DNA of 47,837 nt from Bacteroidaceae bacterium. Lineage in GTDB: Bacteria > Bacteroidota > Bacteroidia > Bacteroidales > Bacteroidaceae. The stretch covers positions 1 to 47,837 of the forward strand of contig JAGAYH010000027.1 in the NCBI GenBank assembly GCA_017940565.1, in the 5' to 3' direction. The notes below the pieces were generated by a model that saw nothing but the letters and a program-made list of their open reading frames with translations, did no database searches and was not told where the DNA came from. Of the stretch, positions 1 to 10,427 are shown one piece after another. The position numbers were made by a program, and so were the translations under genes. Each line of letters starts with the position of its first letter. Within the stretch, counting starts at the first letter, position 1.

Positions 1-20
1 ACATTCCAAAAATTTTTGAC

Positions 21-100
21 ACTTTCGCCCTGAGAGGCCACTTTCGACTATCGTTGCACTACTTTTGCCCTGTTGGGGCTACTTTCGACTGTCGCATGCG
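21..100. repeat. two imperfect tandem copies of a ~40-base unit
   Basis: Two units, about 21-60 and 61-100, share ACTTT(C/T)GCCCTG near the start and ACTTTCGACT(A/G)TCG in the second half, with the second half offset by one base between copies. No open reading frame spans them. The function is unknown; they could be a degenerate intergenic repeat. I see nothing else in 1-130. Confidence 0.5.
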
Positions 101-133
101 TAGGAAGGCTTAGTGAAAAATCGTCCTAAAATC

Positions 134-163
134 TTGTTGCGTAACAAAATATTTATAACTTTG
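134..163 (+). promoter_or_regulatory. Bacteroidota-type promoter of the first BspA-like gene
   Basis: TAACTTTG at 156-163 matches the Bacteroidota -7 box TAnnTTTG. A TTG at 134-136 lies 19 bases upstream, close to the usual -33 position. Transcription would start around 170, giving a leader of about 105 bases before the ATG at 278. Confidence 0.6.
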
Positions 164-183
164 CAAGCATAAGTCAACAATAT

Positions 184-261
184 ATGTCAAAAAAATCCCT
201 TAAACCCGGCAAAGAGATGCGCAAAGATTTGGCCAATCCGGATTTTTGTGTACTCACTTAA
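184..261 (+). CDS. possible 25-residue leader ORF
   Basis: An ATG at 184 opens a 25-codon frame that ends with TAA at 259-261, 16 bases before the start of the BspA-like gene and downstream of the predicted transcription start. The product is basic at first (MSKKSLKPGK) and I do not recognise it. It could be a translated leader peptide or chance; position is the only support. Confidence 0.25.
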   Translation: MSKKSLKPGKEMRKDLANPDFCVLT

Positions 262-277
262 TTTAAAATTTATAGTT

Positions 278-2650
278 ATGAAGCGTTTTCTTATTTTATT
301 CCTTTTTGCCCTTGCCGGCATGTTGTATTCTGTGGCTCAGGAGGCCTACGTGGTTTACTCGAAAAGCAAGCAGACCCTGACGTTCTATTATGATGCAAAC
401 CAGAGTTCACGCACGGGAACAAAGTACGCATTGAATACGGGTAATGGCGTCCCGGGATGGCACAATAACGACGAGCTCGTTCACGGAGTGGTTCGTGCCG
501 TCTTCGATGCCTCCTTTGTAGATGCGCGCCCCACAACGACCAGTGACTGGTTCAGCAGAATGGACCAATTGACAGCCATTGAAGGCTTGGAGTATCTCAA
601 CACCAGTGAGGTGACAACCATGGATAACATGTTCGACGGCTGCAAAAGGTTGCAAAGCGTCGACTTGACCGGCTTCAATACGGAAAAAGTAACCAAAATG
701 AGATATATGTTCCGTGAATGTCTCTCGTTGAGACGTCTGGACCTAAGCAGTTTCGACACTCGTAACGTGACGACTATGATAGGAATGTTCAAAGGCGCAG
801 AAGATAAATACACATGGACAAGCCATCTGACGACAATCTATGCGACTGTAGGCAAATGGAAGGTTCCAAATGACAATGCCTCCGCTTCTGAAAACATGTT
901 CCTGTATTGCTACGATTTGAAAGGAGGCCAAGGTACAAAATACGATGAAACGAAAGTGAATTACACCATGGGGTATATCGACGGTGAGAATTCCCAAGGT
1001 CGTGTCAGAAATGGCTACCTGACATCGGTGGACAGCCTGAAAGAGGAGCCTTATGCCGTATTGTATAACCGCATAATGACATTCTATTACGACAAGAAGA
1101 TTTATCATCGTCATGGCCTCTCGCTGGAGATGGAACCCGGGACAGTGACACAGAAATATGTCAATATGTATACCGCGGAAGAAGCACCGGTTAAAGCCGT
1201 GGTTGACCCTTCGTTTCAGAATGGGCTTCTCAAGACGATTGGAGGCATGTTCGCTGGCCTGGATTCTTTAAGAACTATCGAAGGTCTTGAGAATTTGAAC
1301 ATGAGTGAGGTGACAGACATGAGTGGATTATTCTCCGGATGCAGTAGTCTGACGAGACTCAATTTAAGTAACTTAGATACCCGGAACGTCACAGACATGC
1401 ATAGGGCTTTTGCCAATTGTGAAAACTTGACGAGCCTCGATTTAAGTAGCTTCAATGCCCGGAACGTGACAAACATGAGCGGACTGTTCGCCGGATGCAG
1501 TAGCCTGACGAGCCTCGACCTAAGCAACTTCGATACCCGGAACGTGAAGGACATGAGTGGAATGTTCTCCGGATGCAGTAGTCTGGCGTTTGACCTGAGC
1601 AGCTTCGATACGCGGAATGTGGAAAACATGAGCGCGATGTTCAGCTCTTGCAAATTTTTGAAAGCAAAAACTCTTGACCTGAGTAGTTTCAATACACAGA
1701 AAGTGACAGACATGAGTAGCATGTTTAGTTCGAATGGTTATTTGAAAACAATCTATGTAGGCGCTGGATGGAGTACGGAAAGCGTTACCAACTCGAAGGA
1801 TATGTTTTTCGGCTGCGAATCGTTGGTAGGCGGAACTGGTTTGAAATACAATAGCAAGTATGTTGACGCTCAACGCGCCAACATTGATAACCCGCGTGCA
1901 TGCTATTTAACGGAGATGAAAGAATATGGTCTTAAAATCTGCGGCACGCAAGTGACAAGTAAAAATCTGACCGACGTCCTTCACGACGGAGCCTTCAGCT
2001 ACGACCCCGAGCAGAATGTGCTCAGCATAAAGGGCGACTGCCAGCATGATTCGGAAGCCTTGGTTCAGATTAATAGCATCGAGAGAGAAGGCATCACCTT
2101 GAAAGTGGAAAAGGATGTCACCTTTACCAGCGGCTTTATCGCCATCTTCGCAGGTTTTGGCGCTAAGATAACCGGCCCCGGAACTCTGAATATCGTATCC
2201 CAAAACGTCGGTATTGGAACCATGGGTTCCACTCTGACTCTTGAGGAGGCCCGTGTAAACGTAAAAGCCCTGCGTCCTATGGTTGGTACGAATGACACGA
2301 AAACGCTGTTGGTAATAAAGAATTCCAACGTCCATGCCGAGTCCACGTTAAGCGACGGCGGTGCCATCACCACCTTCATGCACGGTATCGTACTGGAAGA
2401 CTGCAAAATAATAACTCCCGAAGGAGGCAAAACTGGAATACAAGTGTCTGACGCTGACGGCAACGTGGCCAAGGAAGTAGTGATAGAACCCATTAATCCC
2501 GCCGATGTGAACCAGGACGGCACGGTGGACTCGGCGGACATCGTGGCGGTCATCAAGGAAATGCCCGATGGTGACAAGAAAGCCGACGTCAACGGTGACA
2601 CGGTCATTGACTCGGCCGACATCGTGGCGGTCATCAAAGCGATGAAATAA
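278..2650 (+). CDS. BspA-like DUF285 surface protein with dockerin-like C-terminus
   Basis: A 790-residue exported protein, probably surface-located and involved in adhesion or matrix binding, as known for BspA-family proteins. A type I signal peptide spans about residues 1-20 (ending SVAQ, no lipobox). Two modules follow, each beginning with a short beta segment around TFYYD and continuing into 24-26-residue DUF285 repeats of the form LDLSSFDTRNVTDMSGMF, at about 90-175 and 300-460. A beta-rich domain starting near KICGTQV (about 551) resembles the repeats of the second BspA-like gene. Residues 740-790 hold two EF-hand/dockerin-like motifs (DVNQDGTVDSAD and DVNGDTVIDSAD). I chose the ATG at 278 over a GTG at 248 because the signal peptide starts there. 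A promoter precedes it and a hairpin terminator follows. Ligand and anchoring mode are unknown. Confidence 0.85.
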   Translation: MKRFLILFLFALAGMLYSVAQEAYVVYSKSKQTLTFYYDANQSSRTGTKYALNTGNGVPGWHNNDELVHGVVRAVFDASFVDARPTTTSDWFSRMDQLTAIEGLEYLNTSEVTTMDNMFDGCKRLQSVDLTGFNTEKVTKMRYMFRECLSLRRLDLSSFDTRNVTTMIGMFKGAEDKYTWTSHLTTIYATVGKWKVPNDNASASENMFLYCYDLKGGQGTKYDETKVNYTMGYIDGENSQGRVRNGYLTSVDSLKEEPYAVLYNRIMTFYYDKKIYHRHGLSLEMEPGTVTQKYVNMYTAEEAPVKAVVDPSFQNGLLKTIGGMFAGLDSLRTIEGLENLNMSEVTDMSGLFSGCSSLTRLNLSNLDTRNVTDMHRAFANCENLTSLDLSSFNARNVTNMSGLFAGCSSLTSLDLSNFDTRNVKDMSGMFSGCSSLAFDLSSFDTRNVENMSAMFSSCKFLKAKTLDLSSFNTQKVTDMSSMFSSNGYLKTIYVGAGWSTESVTNSKDMFFGCESLVGGTGLKYNSKYVDAQRANIDNPRACYLTEMKEYGLKICGTQVTSKNLTDVLHDGAFSYDPEQNVLSIKGDCQHDSEALVQINSIEREGITLKVEKDVTFTSGFIAIFAGFGAKITGPGTLNIVSQNVGIGTMGSTLTLEEARVNVKALRPMVGTNDTKTLLVIKNSNVHAESTLSDGGAITTFMHGIVLEDCKIITPEGGKTGIQVSDADGNVAKEVVIEPINPADVNQDGTVDSADIVAVIKEMPDGDKKADVNGDTVIDSADIVAVIKAMK

Positions 2651-2669
2651 TCGAAGTGACAATAGTAGC

Positions 2670-2710
2670 AATAGTGGCTATAGTGATTATAAAAAACTAT
2701 AGCCACTATT
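2670..2710 (+). terminator. hairpin terminator after first BspA-like gene
   Basis: A perfect 14-base inverted repeat (AATAGTGGCTATAG at 2670-2683 and its complement at 2697-2710) with a 13-base loop sits 19 bases after the stop codon and is followed by an AT-rich stretch. Confidence 0.7.
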
Positions 2711-2875
2711 TATATAAATTAGGAACGCGCGTACCTATTTTTATAATATATTATCGCGAGCTTTTCAGTCGCATTTCAGGGTTTGGAAGCTGTCAGATTG
2801 ACTCTATAACCCTCATGGAATGCCGCTGCTAAATCCATTTTCTGTGCTTTAAAATATAAAGATTGTTAAATCTTT

Positions 2876-2908
2876 GCCCTTTTAAGGCGGTTTTGGCCTA
2901 AAATGGGC
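2876..2908. repeat. inverted repeat upstream of the ribosomal promoter
   Basis: GCCCTTTTAAGGC at 2876-2888 faces GCCTAAAATGGGC at 2896-2908 across a 7-base loop, with near-complete pairing. It lies 20-50 bases ahead of the -33 box of the rpsL promoter. It may be a protein-binding dyad or the end of an upstream transcript. The rest of 2711-3037 shows only the promoter. Confidence 0.4.
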
Positions 2909-2927
2909 AGAAAAAGGGAGAAAGAGG

Positions 2928-2958
2928 TTGTCTGTTTCAGCAGAAAGCCGTAACTTTG
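2928..2958 (+). promoter_or_regulatory. promoter of the str/ribosomal gene block
   Basis: TAACTTTG at 2951-2958 matches TAnnTTTG, and TTG at 2928-2930 lies 20 bases upstream. It is the only clear promoter ahead of rpsL and probably drives a long transcript through the ribosomal block. The leader would be about 70 bases and A-rich just before the ATG. Confidence 0.65.
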
Positions 2959-3037
2959 CACCCCAAATGGCACAATTGTGCCCGTACGTAAAGTAGCAAT
3001 AAATAAAATAAAAATATAATAATTAAAAGATTAAACA

Positions 3038-3421
3038 ATGCCAACTATTTCACAATTAGTTAGAAAGGGCAGACAGGTACTTGCTGACAAGAGCAAGTCG
3101 CCGGCGCTGGACTCGTGTCCACAGCGCCGAGGCGTGTGTGTGCGCGTGTACACCACGACCCCGAAGAAGCCTAATTCCGCCATGCGTAAAGTGGCGCGTG
3201 TGCGTTTGACAAACTCCAAGGAGGTAAACTCTTACATCCCCGGAGAAGGACACAATTTGCAGGAACACTCCATCGTGCTGGTGCGCGGCGGCCGTGTGAA
3301 GGACCTGCCCGGTGTGCGCTACCACATTGTTCGCGGTACGCTTGACACCGCCGGCGTGGCCAACCGCACGCAGCGCCGTTCCAAGTACGGTGCCAAGCGT
3401 CCCAAGGCAGCCAAGAAGTAA
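3038..3421 (+). CDS. rpsL: 30S ribosomal protein S12
   Basis: S12 sits at the decoding centre of the small subunit and governs accuracy of tRNA selection. The 127-residue product matches the family over its full length, including the loop TTPKKPNS (40-47) and the loop GGRVKDLPG (84-92). Lys43 and Lys88, whose substitution causes streptomycin resistance in other bacteria, are both the wild-type lysines. It opens the str cluster, followed by rpsG and fusA. The start has no Shine-Dalgarno sequence but an A-rich stretch, as is usual in Bacteroidota. Confidence 0.97.
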   Translation: MPTISQLVRKGRQVLADKSKSPALDSCPQRRGVCVRVYTTTPKKPNSAMRKVARVRLTNSKEVNSYIPGEGHNLQEHSIVLVRGGRVKDLPGVRYHIVRGTLDTAGVANRTQRRSKYGAKRPKAAKK

Positions 3422-3513
3422 TCACAATCATTAACACAGGACGGCGGAAAGGTTGAGTAAAGCGCCCGCGAGGGTCTTGAAGACAAAGATGCAGCCCAAA
3501 CCGAAACATTAAA

Positions 3514-3990
3514 ATGAGAAAAGCAAAACCAAAGAAACGTCTGGTCCTGCCGGACCCGAAGTTTAACGACCAAAAAGTGTCGAAGTTTGTTAACCACCTG
3601 ATGTACGACGGCAAGAAGAGCCTCTCGTATGAGATTTTCTATGCCGCTCTCGATATCGTAGGTGAAAAAATGAAGAGTGAAGAAAAGCCGGCTCTTGACA
3701 TCTGGAAGGAAGCCCTCGACAAGGTGACCCCGCAGATTGAGGTGAAGAGTCGCCGTATCGGTGGTGCCACATTCCAGGTGCCGACGGAAATCCGTCCCAG
3801 CCGCAAGGAATCCATCTCCATGAAGAACATGATTGCCTTCGCACGCAAACGCGGCGGCAAGAGCATGGCCGACAAACTGGCTGCTGAGATCATGGATGCC
3901 TACAACGAGCAAGGCGGTGCTTTCAAGCGTAAGGAAGACCTGCACCGTATGGCCGAGGCTAACCGTGCCTTCGCACACTTCAGATTTTAA
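3514..3990 (+). CDS. rpsG: 30S ribosomal protein S7
   Basis: S7 nucleates folding of the 3' major domain of 16S rRNA and contacts the E-site tRNA. The 158-residue protein begins MRKAKPKKR and carries the typical segments QVPTEIRP and [13 protein letters not shown]. Length is normal for the family. It lies 92 bases after rpsL and 41 bases before fusA. That longer gap after rpsL contains no gene I can support. Confidence 0.97.
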   Translation: MRKAKPKKRLVLPDPKFNDQKVSKFVNHLMYDGKKSLSYEIFYAALDIVGEKMKSEEKPALDIWKEALDKVTPQIEVKSRRIGGATFQVPTEIRPSRKESISMKNMIAFARKRGGKSMADKLAAEIMDAYNEQGGAFKRKEDLHRMAEANRAFAHFRF

Positions 3991-4031
3991 TGAACGTAAG
4001 ATACTATAAGGAAAGGAGAAATTAAGTAAGT

Positions 4032-6152
4032 ATGGCTCAACATACAGATTTACACCTAACGCGAAATATCGGTATTATGGCCCACATCGACGCCGGCAAA
4101 ACGACGACGTCGGAGCGTATCCTGTTCTATACCGGTAAGACGCACAAGTTGGGTGAAGTTCACGACGGTGCCGCTACCATGGACTGGATGGCCCAGGAGC
4201 AGGAAAGAGGTATCACCATTACTTCGGCTGCCACTACGACCTTCTGGAACTGGAACGAGCACCAATACAAGATTAATTTGATTGACACCCCGGGGCACGT
4301 GGACTTTACCGCCGAAGTGGAGCGCTCGCTGCGTGTGCTCGACGGCGCTGTGGCTACATACTGCGCCGTAGGTGGCGTTCAGCCGCAATCGGAGACCGTT
4401 TGGCGCCAAGCCGACAAGTATAATGTGCCCCGATTGGGCTATGTAAACAAGATGGACCGCTCAGGTGCTGACTTCTTCGAGGTTCTCTCACAGATGAAGT
4501 CGGTGCTCAATGCCAATCCCATCGCCGTTAACCTGCCCATAGGCGCCGAAGAGACGTTCAAAGGCGTGGTTGACCTTATCAAAATGAAAGCTATCCTGTG
4601 GCACGACGAGACACTGGGCGCCGAATATGAGGTGGAGGATATCCCTGCCGACATGCAGGCCGAAGCTGAAGAGTGGCGCGCCAAACTCGTGGAACAGGCA
4701 GCTGAATTTGATGACAAACTCATGGAGAAATTCTTTGACGATCCCTCAGCCATCACCGAGGAAGAACTCATCCGTGCTATCCGTAAGGGTACGCTTGAGA
4801 TGAAACTGACCCCGATGTGCTGCGGTTCTTCGTTCAAGAACAAGGGTGTGCAGACGCTTCTTGACTACGTCTGCGCTTTCCTGCCTTCTCCTCTTGATAC
4901 TCCCAATGTCGTGGGCACCAACCCCGATACGGATAAGGAAGAAGACCGCCGTCCCGACGAAAGCGACCATACGGCAGCCTTGGCATTCAAGATTGCCACC
5001 GACCCGTATGTAGGCCGTCTGACTTATGTCCGCGTATACTCCGGCAAACTGGAGTCCGGTTCTTACATCTATGACGTTCGCTCCGGTAAGAAGGAGAGAA
5101 TTTCGCGCATGTTCCAGATGCACTCCAACCAACAGTTGCCGGTAGAAGTGATTTCGGCCGGTGACATTGGTGCTGTCGTTGGTATCAAGGACATCCGTAC
5201 GGGTGACACCCTGTGTGACGAAAAGGCTCCCATCATCCTTGAATCAATGGACTTCCCCGATCCTGTTATCGGTATTGCCGTGGAGCCCAAGACGCAGAAG
5301 GACCTCGACCGCCTGTCGCTGGGTCTGGCCAAACTGGCCGAAGAAGACCCCACCTTCACAGTGAAGACAGACGAGCAGAGCGGACAGACTGTAATTTCAG
5401 GTATGGGTGAGCTCCATCTGGACATTATCATCGACCGCCTGAAGCGCGAATTTAAGGTGGAATGTAACCAAGGACGTCCTCAGGTGAATTACAAAGAGGC
5501 AATTACCAAGACCGTCAATCTGCGTGAAGTGTACAAGAAGCAGACCGGTGGCCGTGGTAAGTTTGCCGACATTATCGTAAATGTGGGTCCCGTGGACGAA
5601 GACTATAAGGAAAGCGGCCTGCAGTTCATCAATTCGGTGACCGGAGGCAACATTCCCAAAGAATTCATCCCCTCAGTACAGAAAGGCTTTGAGACCGCAA
5701 TGAAGAGCGGTATACTCGGTGGCTATCCTATGGACACACTGAAGGTGGAGCTGCTCGACGGCTCGTTCCATCCGGTTGACTCCGACCAGCTGTCGTTTGA
5801 AGTAGCCGCCCTGAGCGCCTACAAGAACGCCTGTGCCAAGGCCGGTCCTGTGCTCTTGGAGCCCATCATGCGTCTTGAGGTCATTACCCCGGAAGAAAGT
5901 ATGGGTGACGTCATCGGAGACTTGAACAAGCGCCGCGGTCAGGTGGAAGGTATGGATACCAACCGCTCTGGTGCACGCGTAATCAAAGCCCTGGTGCCGC
6001 TGGCCGAAATGTTCGGCTATGTGACAGCCCTGCGTACCATTACATCGGGACGTGCCACGTCGTCGATGGAATACGATCATCACGCCCCACTCTCATCGAG
6101 TTTGGCCAAGAGTGTGCTTGAAGAAATAAAGGGACGTACAGATTTGGTATAA
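4032..6152 (+). CDS. fusA: translation elongation factor G
   Basis: EF-G is the cytosolic GTPase that drives translocation and, with RRF, ribosome recycling. The 706-residue protein has all G motifs: AHIDAGKTT (17-25), RGITIT (59-64), DTPGH (85-89) and NKMD (139-142), followed by domains II-V. The family's usual length is about 690-710. It is third in the str cluster, and tuf, often the next gene, is absent here. A purine stretch (AAGGAAAGGAG) lies 11 or more bases before the ATG, probably too far for a strong Shine-Dalgarno effect. Some Bacteroidota have a second EF-G for recycling; this position argues that this is the main one. Confidence 0.97.
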   Translation: MAQHTDLHLTRNIGIMAHIDAGKTTTSERILFYTGKTHKLGEVHDGAATMDWMAQEQERGITITSAATTTFWNWNEHQYKINLIDTPGHVDFTAEVERSLRVLDGAVATYCAVGGVQPQSETVWRQADKYNVPRLGYVNKMDRSGADFFEVLSQMKSVLNANPIAVNLPIGAEETFKGVVDLIKMKAILWHDETLGAEYEVEDIPADMQAEAEEWRAKLVEQAAEFDDKLMEKFFDDPSAITEEELIRAIRKGTLEMKLTPMCCGSSFKNKGVQTLLDYVCAFLPSPLDTPNVVGTNPDTDKEEDRRPDESDHTAALAFKIATDPYVGRLTYVRVYSGKLESGSYIYDVRSGKKERISRMFQMHSNQQLPVEVISAGDIGAVVGIKDIRTGDTLCDEKAPIILESMDFPDPVIGIAVEPKTQKDLDRLSLGLAKLAEEDPTFTVKTDEQSGQTVISGMGELHLDIIIDRLKREFKVECNQGRPQVNYKEAITKTVNLREVYKKQTGGRGKFADIIVNVGPVDEDYKESGLQFINSVTGGNIPKEFIPSVQKGFETAMKSGILGGYPMDTLKVELLDGSFHPVDSDQLSFEVAALSAYKNACAKAGPVLLEPIMRLEVITPEESMGDVIGDLNKRRGQVEGMDTNRSGARVIKALVPLAEMFGYVTALRTITSGRATSSMEYDHHAPLSSSLAKSVLEEIKGRTDLV

Positions 6153-6232
6153 AAAGAAAAAGGCCAGGAGAGCGCTTAACGAATGACTCTTAAGTGCCCC
6201 ACCTGCCGAAACAATTAAAAATAACAAAAACA

Positions 6233-6538
6233 ATGAGTCAAAAAATTAGAATTAAACTGAAGTCTTACGACCACACGCTGGTGGAGAAATCTTCCGACAA
6301 GATCGTAAAGGCTGTGAAGGCAACCGGTGCTATCGTCAGCGGACCGATTCCCCTGCCTACCCGCAAACGCATCTATACGGTAAACCGTAGTACGTTTGTT
6401 AATAAGAAAGCTCGTGAACAGTTCGAGCTGAGTACCTACAAGCGTCTGATTGACATCTATAGTTCAACGGCAAAAACCGTGGACTCACTGATGAAGTTGG
6501 AATTGCCTTGTGGCGTAGAAGTAGAGATCAAAGTATAG
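6233..6538 (+). CDS. rpsJ: 30S ribosomal protein S10
   Basis: S10 is a 30S head protein and, as NusE, part of transcription antitermination complexes. The 101-residue product starts [15 protein letters not shown], the classic S10 N-terminus. I chose the ATG at 6233 because an in-frame GTG at 6194 would add 13 residues with no family counterpart. It opens the S10 cluster 80 bases after fusA. A weak inverted repeat (GCGCTTAA with TTAAGTGC, about 6173-6198) lies in that gap and could be a regulatory fold. Confidence 0.97.
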   Translation: MSQKIRIKLKSYDHTLVEKSSDKIVKAVKATGAIVSGPIPLPTRKRIYTVNRSTFVNKKAREQFELSTYKRLIDIYSSTAKTVDSLMKLELPCGVEVEIKV

Positions 6539-6561
6539 TTAATTGTTAAATATCAACTGAA

Positions 6562-7179
6562 ATGCCAGGATTAATTGGGAAAAAAATCGGAATGACATCC
6601 GTATTCAGTGCCGAGGGCAAGAATGTGCCATGCACTGTTATCGAAGCAGGTCCTTGCGTAGTTACTCAGGTGAAGACAGTGGAGACTGACGGCTATCAAG
6701 CTGTTCAGCTCGGTTTCCAGGAGTTGAAGGAAAAGAACACCTCCAACCCCATGAAAGGCCACTTCAAGAAAGCCGGAACTACGCCGAAGAGACACTTGGC
6801 CGAGTTCAAGGATTTTGAAAAGGAATTGAACCTGGGTGATACCGTAACGGTTGACATCTTCGCAGACACGAAGTTTGTCGATGTTGTGGGCACCTCTAAA
6901 GGTAAAGGATTCCAGGGCGTAATGAAGCGTCACGGTTTTGGCGGTGTGGGTCAGTCCACTCATGGCCAGGACGACCGTGCCCGCAAGCCGGGTTCCATTG
7001 GCGCTTGCTCTTATCCCGCCAAGGTATTCAAAGGAATGCGCATGGGCGGCCAAATGGGCGGCGACCGTGTGACTACGCAGAATCTGCGCGTGTTAAAGGT
7101 AATACCGGAACATAACCTGATTCTTCTGAAGGGTTCTGTGGCCGGTTGTAAAGGTTCAATTGTTTTAATTAAAGAGTGA
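6562..7179 (+). CDS. rplC: 50S ribosomal protein L3
   Basis: L3 binds near the 3' end of 23S rRNA and reaches toward the peptidyl transferase centre. The 205-residue protein starts [12 protein letters not shown] and has the conserved loop around [20 protein letters not shown] (about 152-171). The tip segment contains STHGQ, where a glutamine is methylated in some relatives. Its TGA stop overlaps the ATG of rplD by one base (TGATG), implying translational coupling. Confidence 0.97.
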   Translation: MPGLIGKKIGMTSVFSAEGKNVPCTVIEAGPCVVTQVKTVETDGYQAVQLGFQELKEKNTSNPMKGHFKKAGTTPKRHLAEFKDFEKELNLGDTVTVDIFADTKFVDVVGTSKGKGFQGVMKRHGFGGVGQSTHGQDDRARKPGSIGACSYPAKVFKGMRMGGQMGGDRVTTQNLRVLKVIPEHNLILLKGSVAGCKGSIVLIKE

Positions 7180-7808
7180 TGGAAGTTAGCGTATTAAACA
7201 GAAAAGGTGAAGACACCGGCAGAAAGGTTACGTTAAACGAAACCGTTTTTGGCATTGAACCTAATGATCATGCCATCTATCTTGACGTGAAGCACTACAT
7301 GGCTGCCCAGCGTCAGGGTACGGCCAAGGCTAAGGAAAGAAGTGAAATGAGCGGTTCCACCCGCAAGCTGATCCGTCAGAAAGGTAGCGGTGGCGCCCGT
7401 CGCGGTGACATCAACTCGCCCGTCCTCGTTGGCGGTGCCCGTGTGTTTGGTCCCCAGCCCCGTGACTACAGCTTCAAACTGAACAAGAAGGTAAAGCAAT
7501 TGGCACGTCGCTCTGCACTTGCCTACAAAGCACAGGAAAATGCAATTATTGTAGTCGAAGATTTCAAATTTGAAGCTCCGAAGACGAAAGAGTTCGTTGA
7601 AATGACGAAAAATCTGAATGTTGCAGATAAAAAAGTGCTGTTGGTTTTGCCGGGTATAGAAAAAAATGTATATTTGTCGGCTCGAAATGTAAAGACGGCG
7701 AAAGTAATGGCAGCTCCTCAGCTCAATACCTACTCGGTACTTGATGCTGGTGTGTTGGTCGTGACTGAAGATTCGCTGAAAGAGATTGACGCCGTTTTAG
7801 CAAAATAA
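7179..7808 (+). CDS. rplD: 50S ribosomal protein L4
   Basis: L4 lines part of the peptide exit tunnel and in Escherichia coli also represses the S10 operon; whether it does so here is unknown. The 209-residue protein has the extended-loop signature around [10 protein letters not shown] (about 71-80) and [13 protein letters not shown]. The start is the ATG at 7179, inside the TGATG junction with rplC; a GTG at 7176 in frame is less likely. Confidence 0.96.
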   Translation: MEVSVLNRKGEDTGRKVTLNETVFGIEPNDHAIYLDVKHYMAAQRQGTAKAKERSEMSGSTRKLIRQKGSGGARRGDINSPVLVGGARVFGPQPRDYSFKLNKKVKQLARRSALAYKAQENAIIVVEDFKFEAPKTKEFVEMTKNLNVADKKVLLVLPGIEKNVYLSARNVKTAKVMAAPQLNTYSVLDAGVLVVTEDSLKEIDAVLAK

Positions 7809-7814
7809 GAAGTT

Positions 7815-8108
7815 ATGGGATACATAATCAAACCATTGGTCACTGAAAAAATGACCGCCTTGACGGATAAGCGGAACAACGTGTTCGGCTTTATTGTGCG
7901 TCCTGAAGCCAATAAGATTCAGATAAAGGCAGAGATTGAAAGCCTCTATAATGTCAATGTAAAGTCGATTAGCACCATGCGCTATGCTGGAAAGTCGAAA
8001 GTGCGTTATACGAGAGCTGGAATGCAAAAAGGCCGTACCAATGCTTTTAAGAAAGCTATTGTAACTCTGGCCGAAGGCGAAATGATAGATTTTTACAGCA
8101 ATATTTAA
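7815..8108 (+). CDS. rplW: 50S ribosomal protein L23
   Basis: L23 sits at the tunnel exit and docks trigger factor and SRP. The 97-residue protein begins MGYIIKPLVTEKM, with the usual LVTEK motif, and ends in a typical beta-strand region (KAIVTLAEGEMIDF). It is separated from rplD by 6 bases and from rplB by 6 bases, so it is clearly part of the S10 cluster. Confidence 0.96.
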   Translation: MGYIIKPLVTEKMTALTDKRNNVFGFIVRPEANKIQIKAEIESLYNVNVKSISTMRYAGKSKVRYTRAGMQKGRTNAFKKAIVTLAEGEMIDFYSNI

Positions 8109-8114
8109 TAGAAA

Positions 8115-8939
8115 ATGGCAGTACGGAAATTAAGACCCACAACACCGGGTCAGAGACACAAAATTATTGGTACTTTCGAAGAAATTACTGCACTGGTACC
8201 AGAGAAGTCTCTTGTTTACGGCAAACGTTCCACCGGTGGCCGTAATAATGACGGCCGACTCACTATGCGTTACAGAGGCGGCGGTCACAAGAGAAAATTC
8301 CGTTTTATCGATTTTAAGCGCGAAAAAGATGGTATTCCCGCAGTAGTAAAGACCATCGAGTACGATCCGAACCGTTCGGCTCGCATCGCTCTGTTGTACT
8401 ATGCTGATGGCGAAAAGCGTTACATTATTGCTCCCAACGGACTTGAAGTTGGCACACAAGTAATGTCTGGCCCCGACGCAGCTCCTGAAGTAGGCAACAC
8501 ATTGCCTTTGCAGAACATCCCCGTAGGTACAGTGATTCATAACATTGAATTGCGTCCGGGTCAAGGGGCTCTGCTGGTGCGTTCGGCCGGTAACTTCGCT
8601 CAGTTAACATCCCGTGAGGGTAGTTATTGTGTTATTAAATTGCCTTCTGGCGAGACTCGTAAGATTCTCAGCGCCTGCAAGGCTACGATTGGTAGTGTTG
8701 GCAATTCAGACCATGCTCTGGAAAGTTCCGGTAAGGCCGGACGTTCCCGCTGGTTGGGTCGTCGCCCGCACAACCGTGGTGTCGTAATGAACCCGGTAGA
8801 TCACCCGATGGGTGGTGGTGAAGGACGTCAGTCCGGAGGCCATCCGCGTTCACGCACTGGTTTGTATGCTAAGGGCTTGAAGACAAGACGCCCGAAGAAG
8901 CAGTCCAACAAGTATATTATCGAAAGAAGTAAGAAGTAA
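8115..8939 (+). CDS. rplB: 50S ribosomal protein L2
   Basis: L2 is required for subunit association and peptidyl transferase activity. The 274-residue protein has normal length and the highly conserved C-terminal segment [13 protein letters not shown] containing the functional histidine (about 230), followed by [11 protein letters not shown]-terminal [12 protein letters not shown] is also typical. It lies between rplW and rpsS. Confidence 0.97.
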   Translation: MAVRKLRPTTPGQRHKIIGTFEEITALVPEKSLVYGKRSTGGRNNDGRLTMRYRGGGHKRKFRFIDFKREKDGIPAVVKTIEYDPNRSARIALLYYADGEKRYIIAPNGLEVGTQVMSGPDAAPEVGNTLPLQNIPVGTVIHNIELRPGQGALLVRSAGNFAQLTSREGSYCVIKLPSGETRKILSACKATIGSVGNSDHALESSGKAGRSRWLGRRPHNRGVVMNPVDHPMGGGEGRQSGGHPRSRTGLYAKGLKTRRPKKQSNKYIIERSKK

Positions 8940-8965
8940 CAAATAACAAGTTAATTGAGTAAATT

Positions 8966-9229
8966 ATGAGTCGTTCATTAAAAAAAGGTCCGTATATCGC
9001 CGTATCTCTGGAGAAGAAGATTCTTGCCATGAACGAAAGCGGTAAGAAAAGTGTCGTTAAGACCTGGGCCCGGGCTTCAATGATTTCCCCAGACTTTGTG
9101 GGTCATACCATTGCAGTCCATAACGGTAATAAATTCATTCCTGTTTATGTTACTGAAAACATGGTAGGTCACAAACTTGGTGAGTTTGCCCCGACCCGCA
9201 AGTTCGGAGGTCACTCCGGTAACAGATAA
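8966..9229 (+). CDS. rpsS: 30S ribosomal protein S19
   Basis: S19 forms a complex with S13 in the 30S head and contacts the A-site tRNA. The 87-residue protein starts [11 protein letters not shown] and ends [18 protein letters not shown], both family signatures. It lies 26 bases after rplB, with an AT-rich leader and no Shine-Dalgarno sequence. Confidence 0.97.
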   Translation: MSRSLKKGPYIAVSLEKKILAMNESGKKSVVKTWARASMISPDFVGHTIAVHNGNKFIPVYVTENMVGHKLGEFAPTRKFGGHSGNR

Positions 9230-9266
9230 GCAGGGCCATTAAACCAGAAATAAAAAAGAAGAAATA

Positions 9267-9662
9267 ATGGGAGCTAGAAAAAGAATTGCGGCCAAAGAAA
9301 GAAAAGAGGCCCAAAAAACCCAATATTTTGCATCCTTGCAAAATGTTCCCTCATCTCCGCGGAAAATGCGCTACGTGGTAGACATGATCCGTGGTATGGA
9401 GGTAGGTCGTGCTCTCGGTACGCTGAAATTCTCGGCTAAGGCAGCATCAGTACCCCTGGAAAAGTTGTTGCGTTCAGCTGTTGCGAACTGGGAACAGAAA
9501 AACGACAGAAAAGCAGAAGAAGGCGAATTGTTTGTGACGAAAGCCTACGTAAATGAAGGCGCTACCCTGAAGCGTATGAGACCCGCCCCCCAAGGCCGCG
9601 GCTATCGCATCCGCAAGCGCTCGAATCACGTGACATTGCACGTCGGTACTAAAAATGATTAA
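9267..9662 (+). CDS. rplV: 50S ribosomal protein L22
   Basis: L22 lines the exit tunnel; its loop is where some macrolide-resistance changes arise. The 131-residue protein has [14 protein letters not shown] near the N-terminus and the loop segment [17 protein letters not shown] near the C-terminus. A short N-terminal extension relative to Escherichia coli is common in Bacteroidota. It is followed 11 bases later by rpsC. Confidence 0.96.
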   Translation: MGARKRIAAKERKEAQKTQYFASLQNVPSSPRKMRYVVDMIRGMEVGRALGTLKFSAKAASVPLEKLLRSAVANWEQKNDRKAEEGELFVTKAYVNEGATLKRMRPAPQGRGYRIRKRSNHVTLHVGTKND

Positions 9663-9673
9663 CAAGAAGTAGT

Positions 9674-10414
9674 ATGGGACAAAAGATTAATCCGATAGCA
9701 AACCGTTTGGGAATTATCCGCGGTTGGGATTCAAACTGGTACGGTGGCAAAAACTTTGGCGACACCCTGCTCGAGGATACAAAAATCCGCGAGTATCTGA
9801 ACGCCCGTTTAGCAAAAGCCAGCGTTTCCAAGATTGTGATCGAACGTACGCTTAAACTTGTGACGATTACGGTTTGTTCCTCTCGTCCAGGTGTAATCAT
9901 TGGTAAAGGCGGACAAGAAGTCGACAAACTGAAGGAAGAACTCAAGAAGATTACGGATAAAGATATTCAGATCAATATCTATGAAGTTCGCAAACCTGAG
10001 CTCGATGCCCAAATCGTAGGTAAAAACATCGCTCATCAGATTGAAGGCATGGTGGCCTATCGCCGTGCTATCAAGATGGCTATTGCCAATACGATGCGTA
10101 TGGGAGCAGAAGGAATCAAGGTGCAGATTTCCGGCCGTCTCAACGGCGCTGAAATCGCGCGCAGCGAAATGTATAAGGAAGGCAGAACGCCTCTGCATAC
10201 ATTCCGTGCCGATATTGACTATTGTCAGACTGAAGCTCTCACGAAAGTTGGCTTGCTGGGTATCAAAGTGTGGATTTGCCGTGGTGAAGTCTATGGCAAG
10301 AAGGACTTGGCACCCAACTTTGCACAACAAAATGAGAAGGGACGCGGTTTCGGCGGTCGCGGTCGCGGTGACCGTGATGGCAAGCCCCGTCGCAGAAGAA
10401 ACAATAACCGATAA
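9674..10414 (+). CDS. rpsC: 30S ribosomal protein S3
   Basis: S3 forms part of the mRNA entry channel. The 246-residue protein has the N-terminal [16 protein letters not shown], a KH domain with the GKGG loop (VIIGKGGQE, about 75-83) and the C-terminal [11 protein letters not shown]. The final 25 residues are rich in Gly and Arg ([12 protein letters not shown]), a basic tail that may bind RNA. It precedes rplP by 13 bases. Confidence 0.97.
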   Translation: MGQKINPIANRLGIIRGWDSNWYGGKNFGDTLLEDTKIREYLNARLAKASVSKIVIERTLKLVTITVCSSRPGVIIGKGGQEVDKLKEELKKITDKDIQINIYEVRKPELDAQIVGKNIAHQIEGMVAYRRAIKMAIANTMRMGAEGIKVQISGRLNGAEIARSEMYKEGRTPLHTFRADIDYCQTEALTKVGLLGIKVWICRGEVYGKKDLAPNFAQQNEKGRGFGGRGRGDRDGKPRRRRNNNR

Positions 10415-10427
10415 TTAGAAGAGTATT

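Noticed and set aside
1260-1740. repeated bases that might suggest a CRISPR or minisatellite
   Set aside because: They are in-frame DUF285 repeats encoding the same protein motif with codon variation, not constant repeats with unique spacers.
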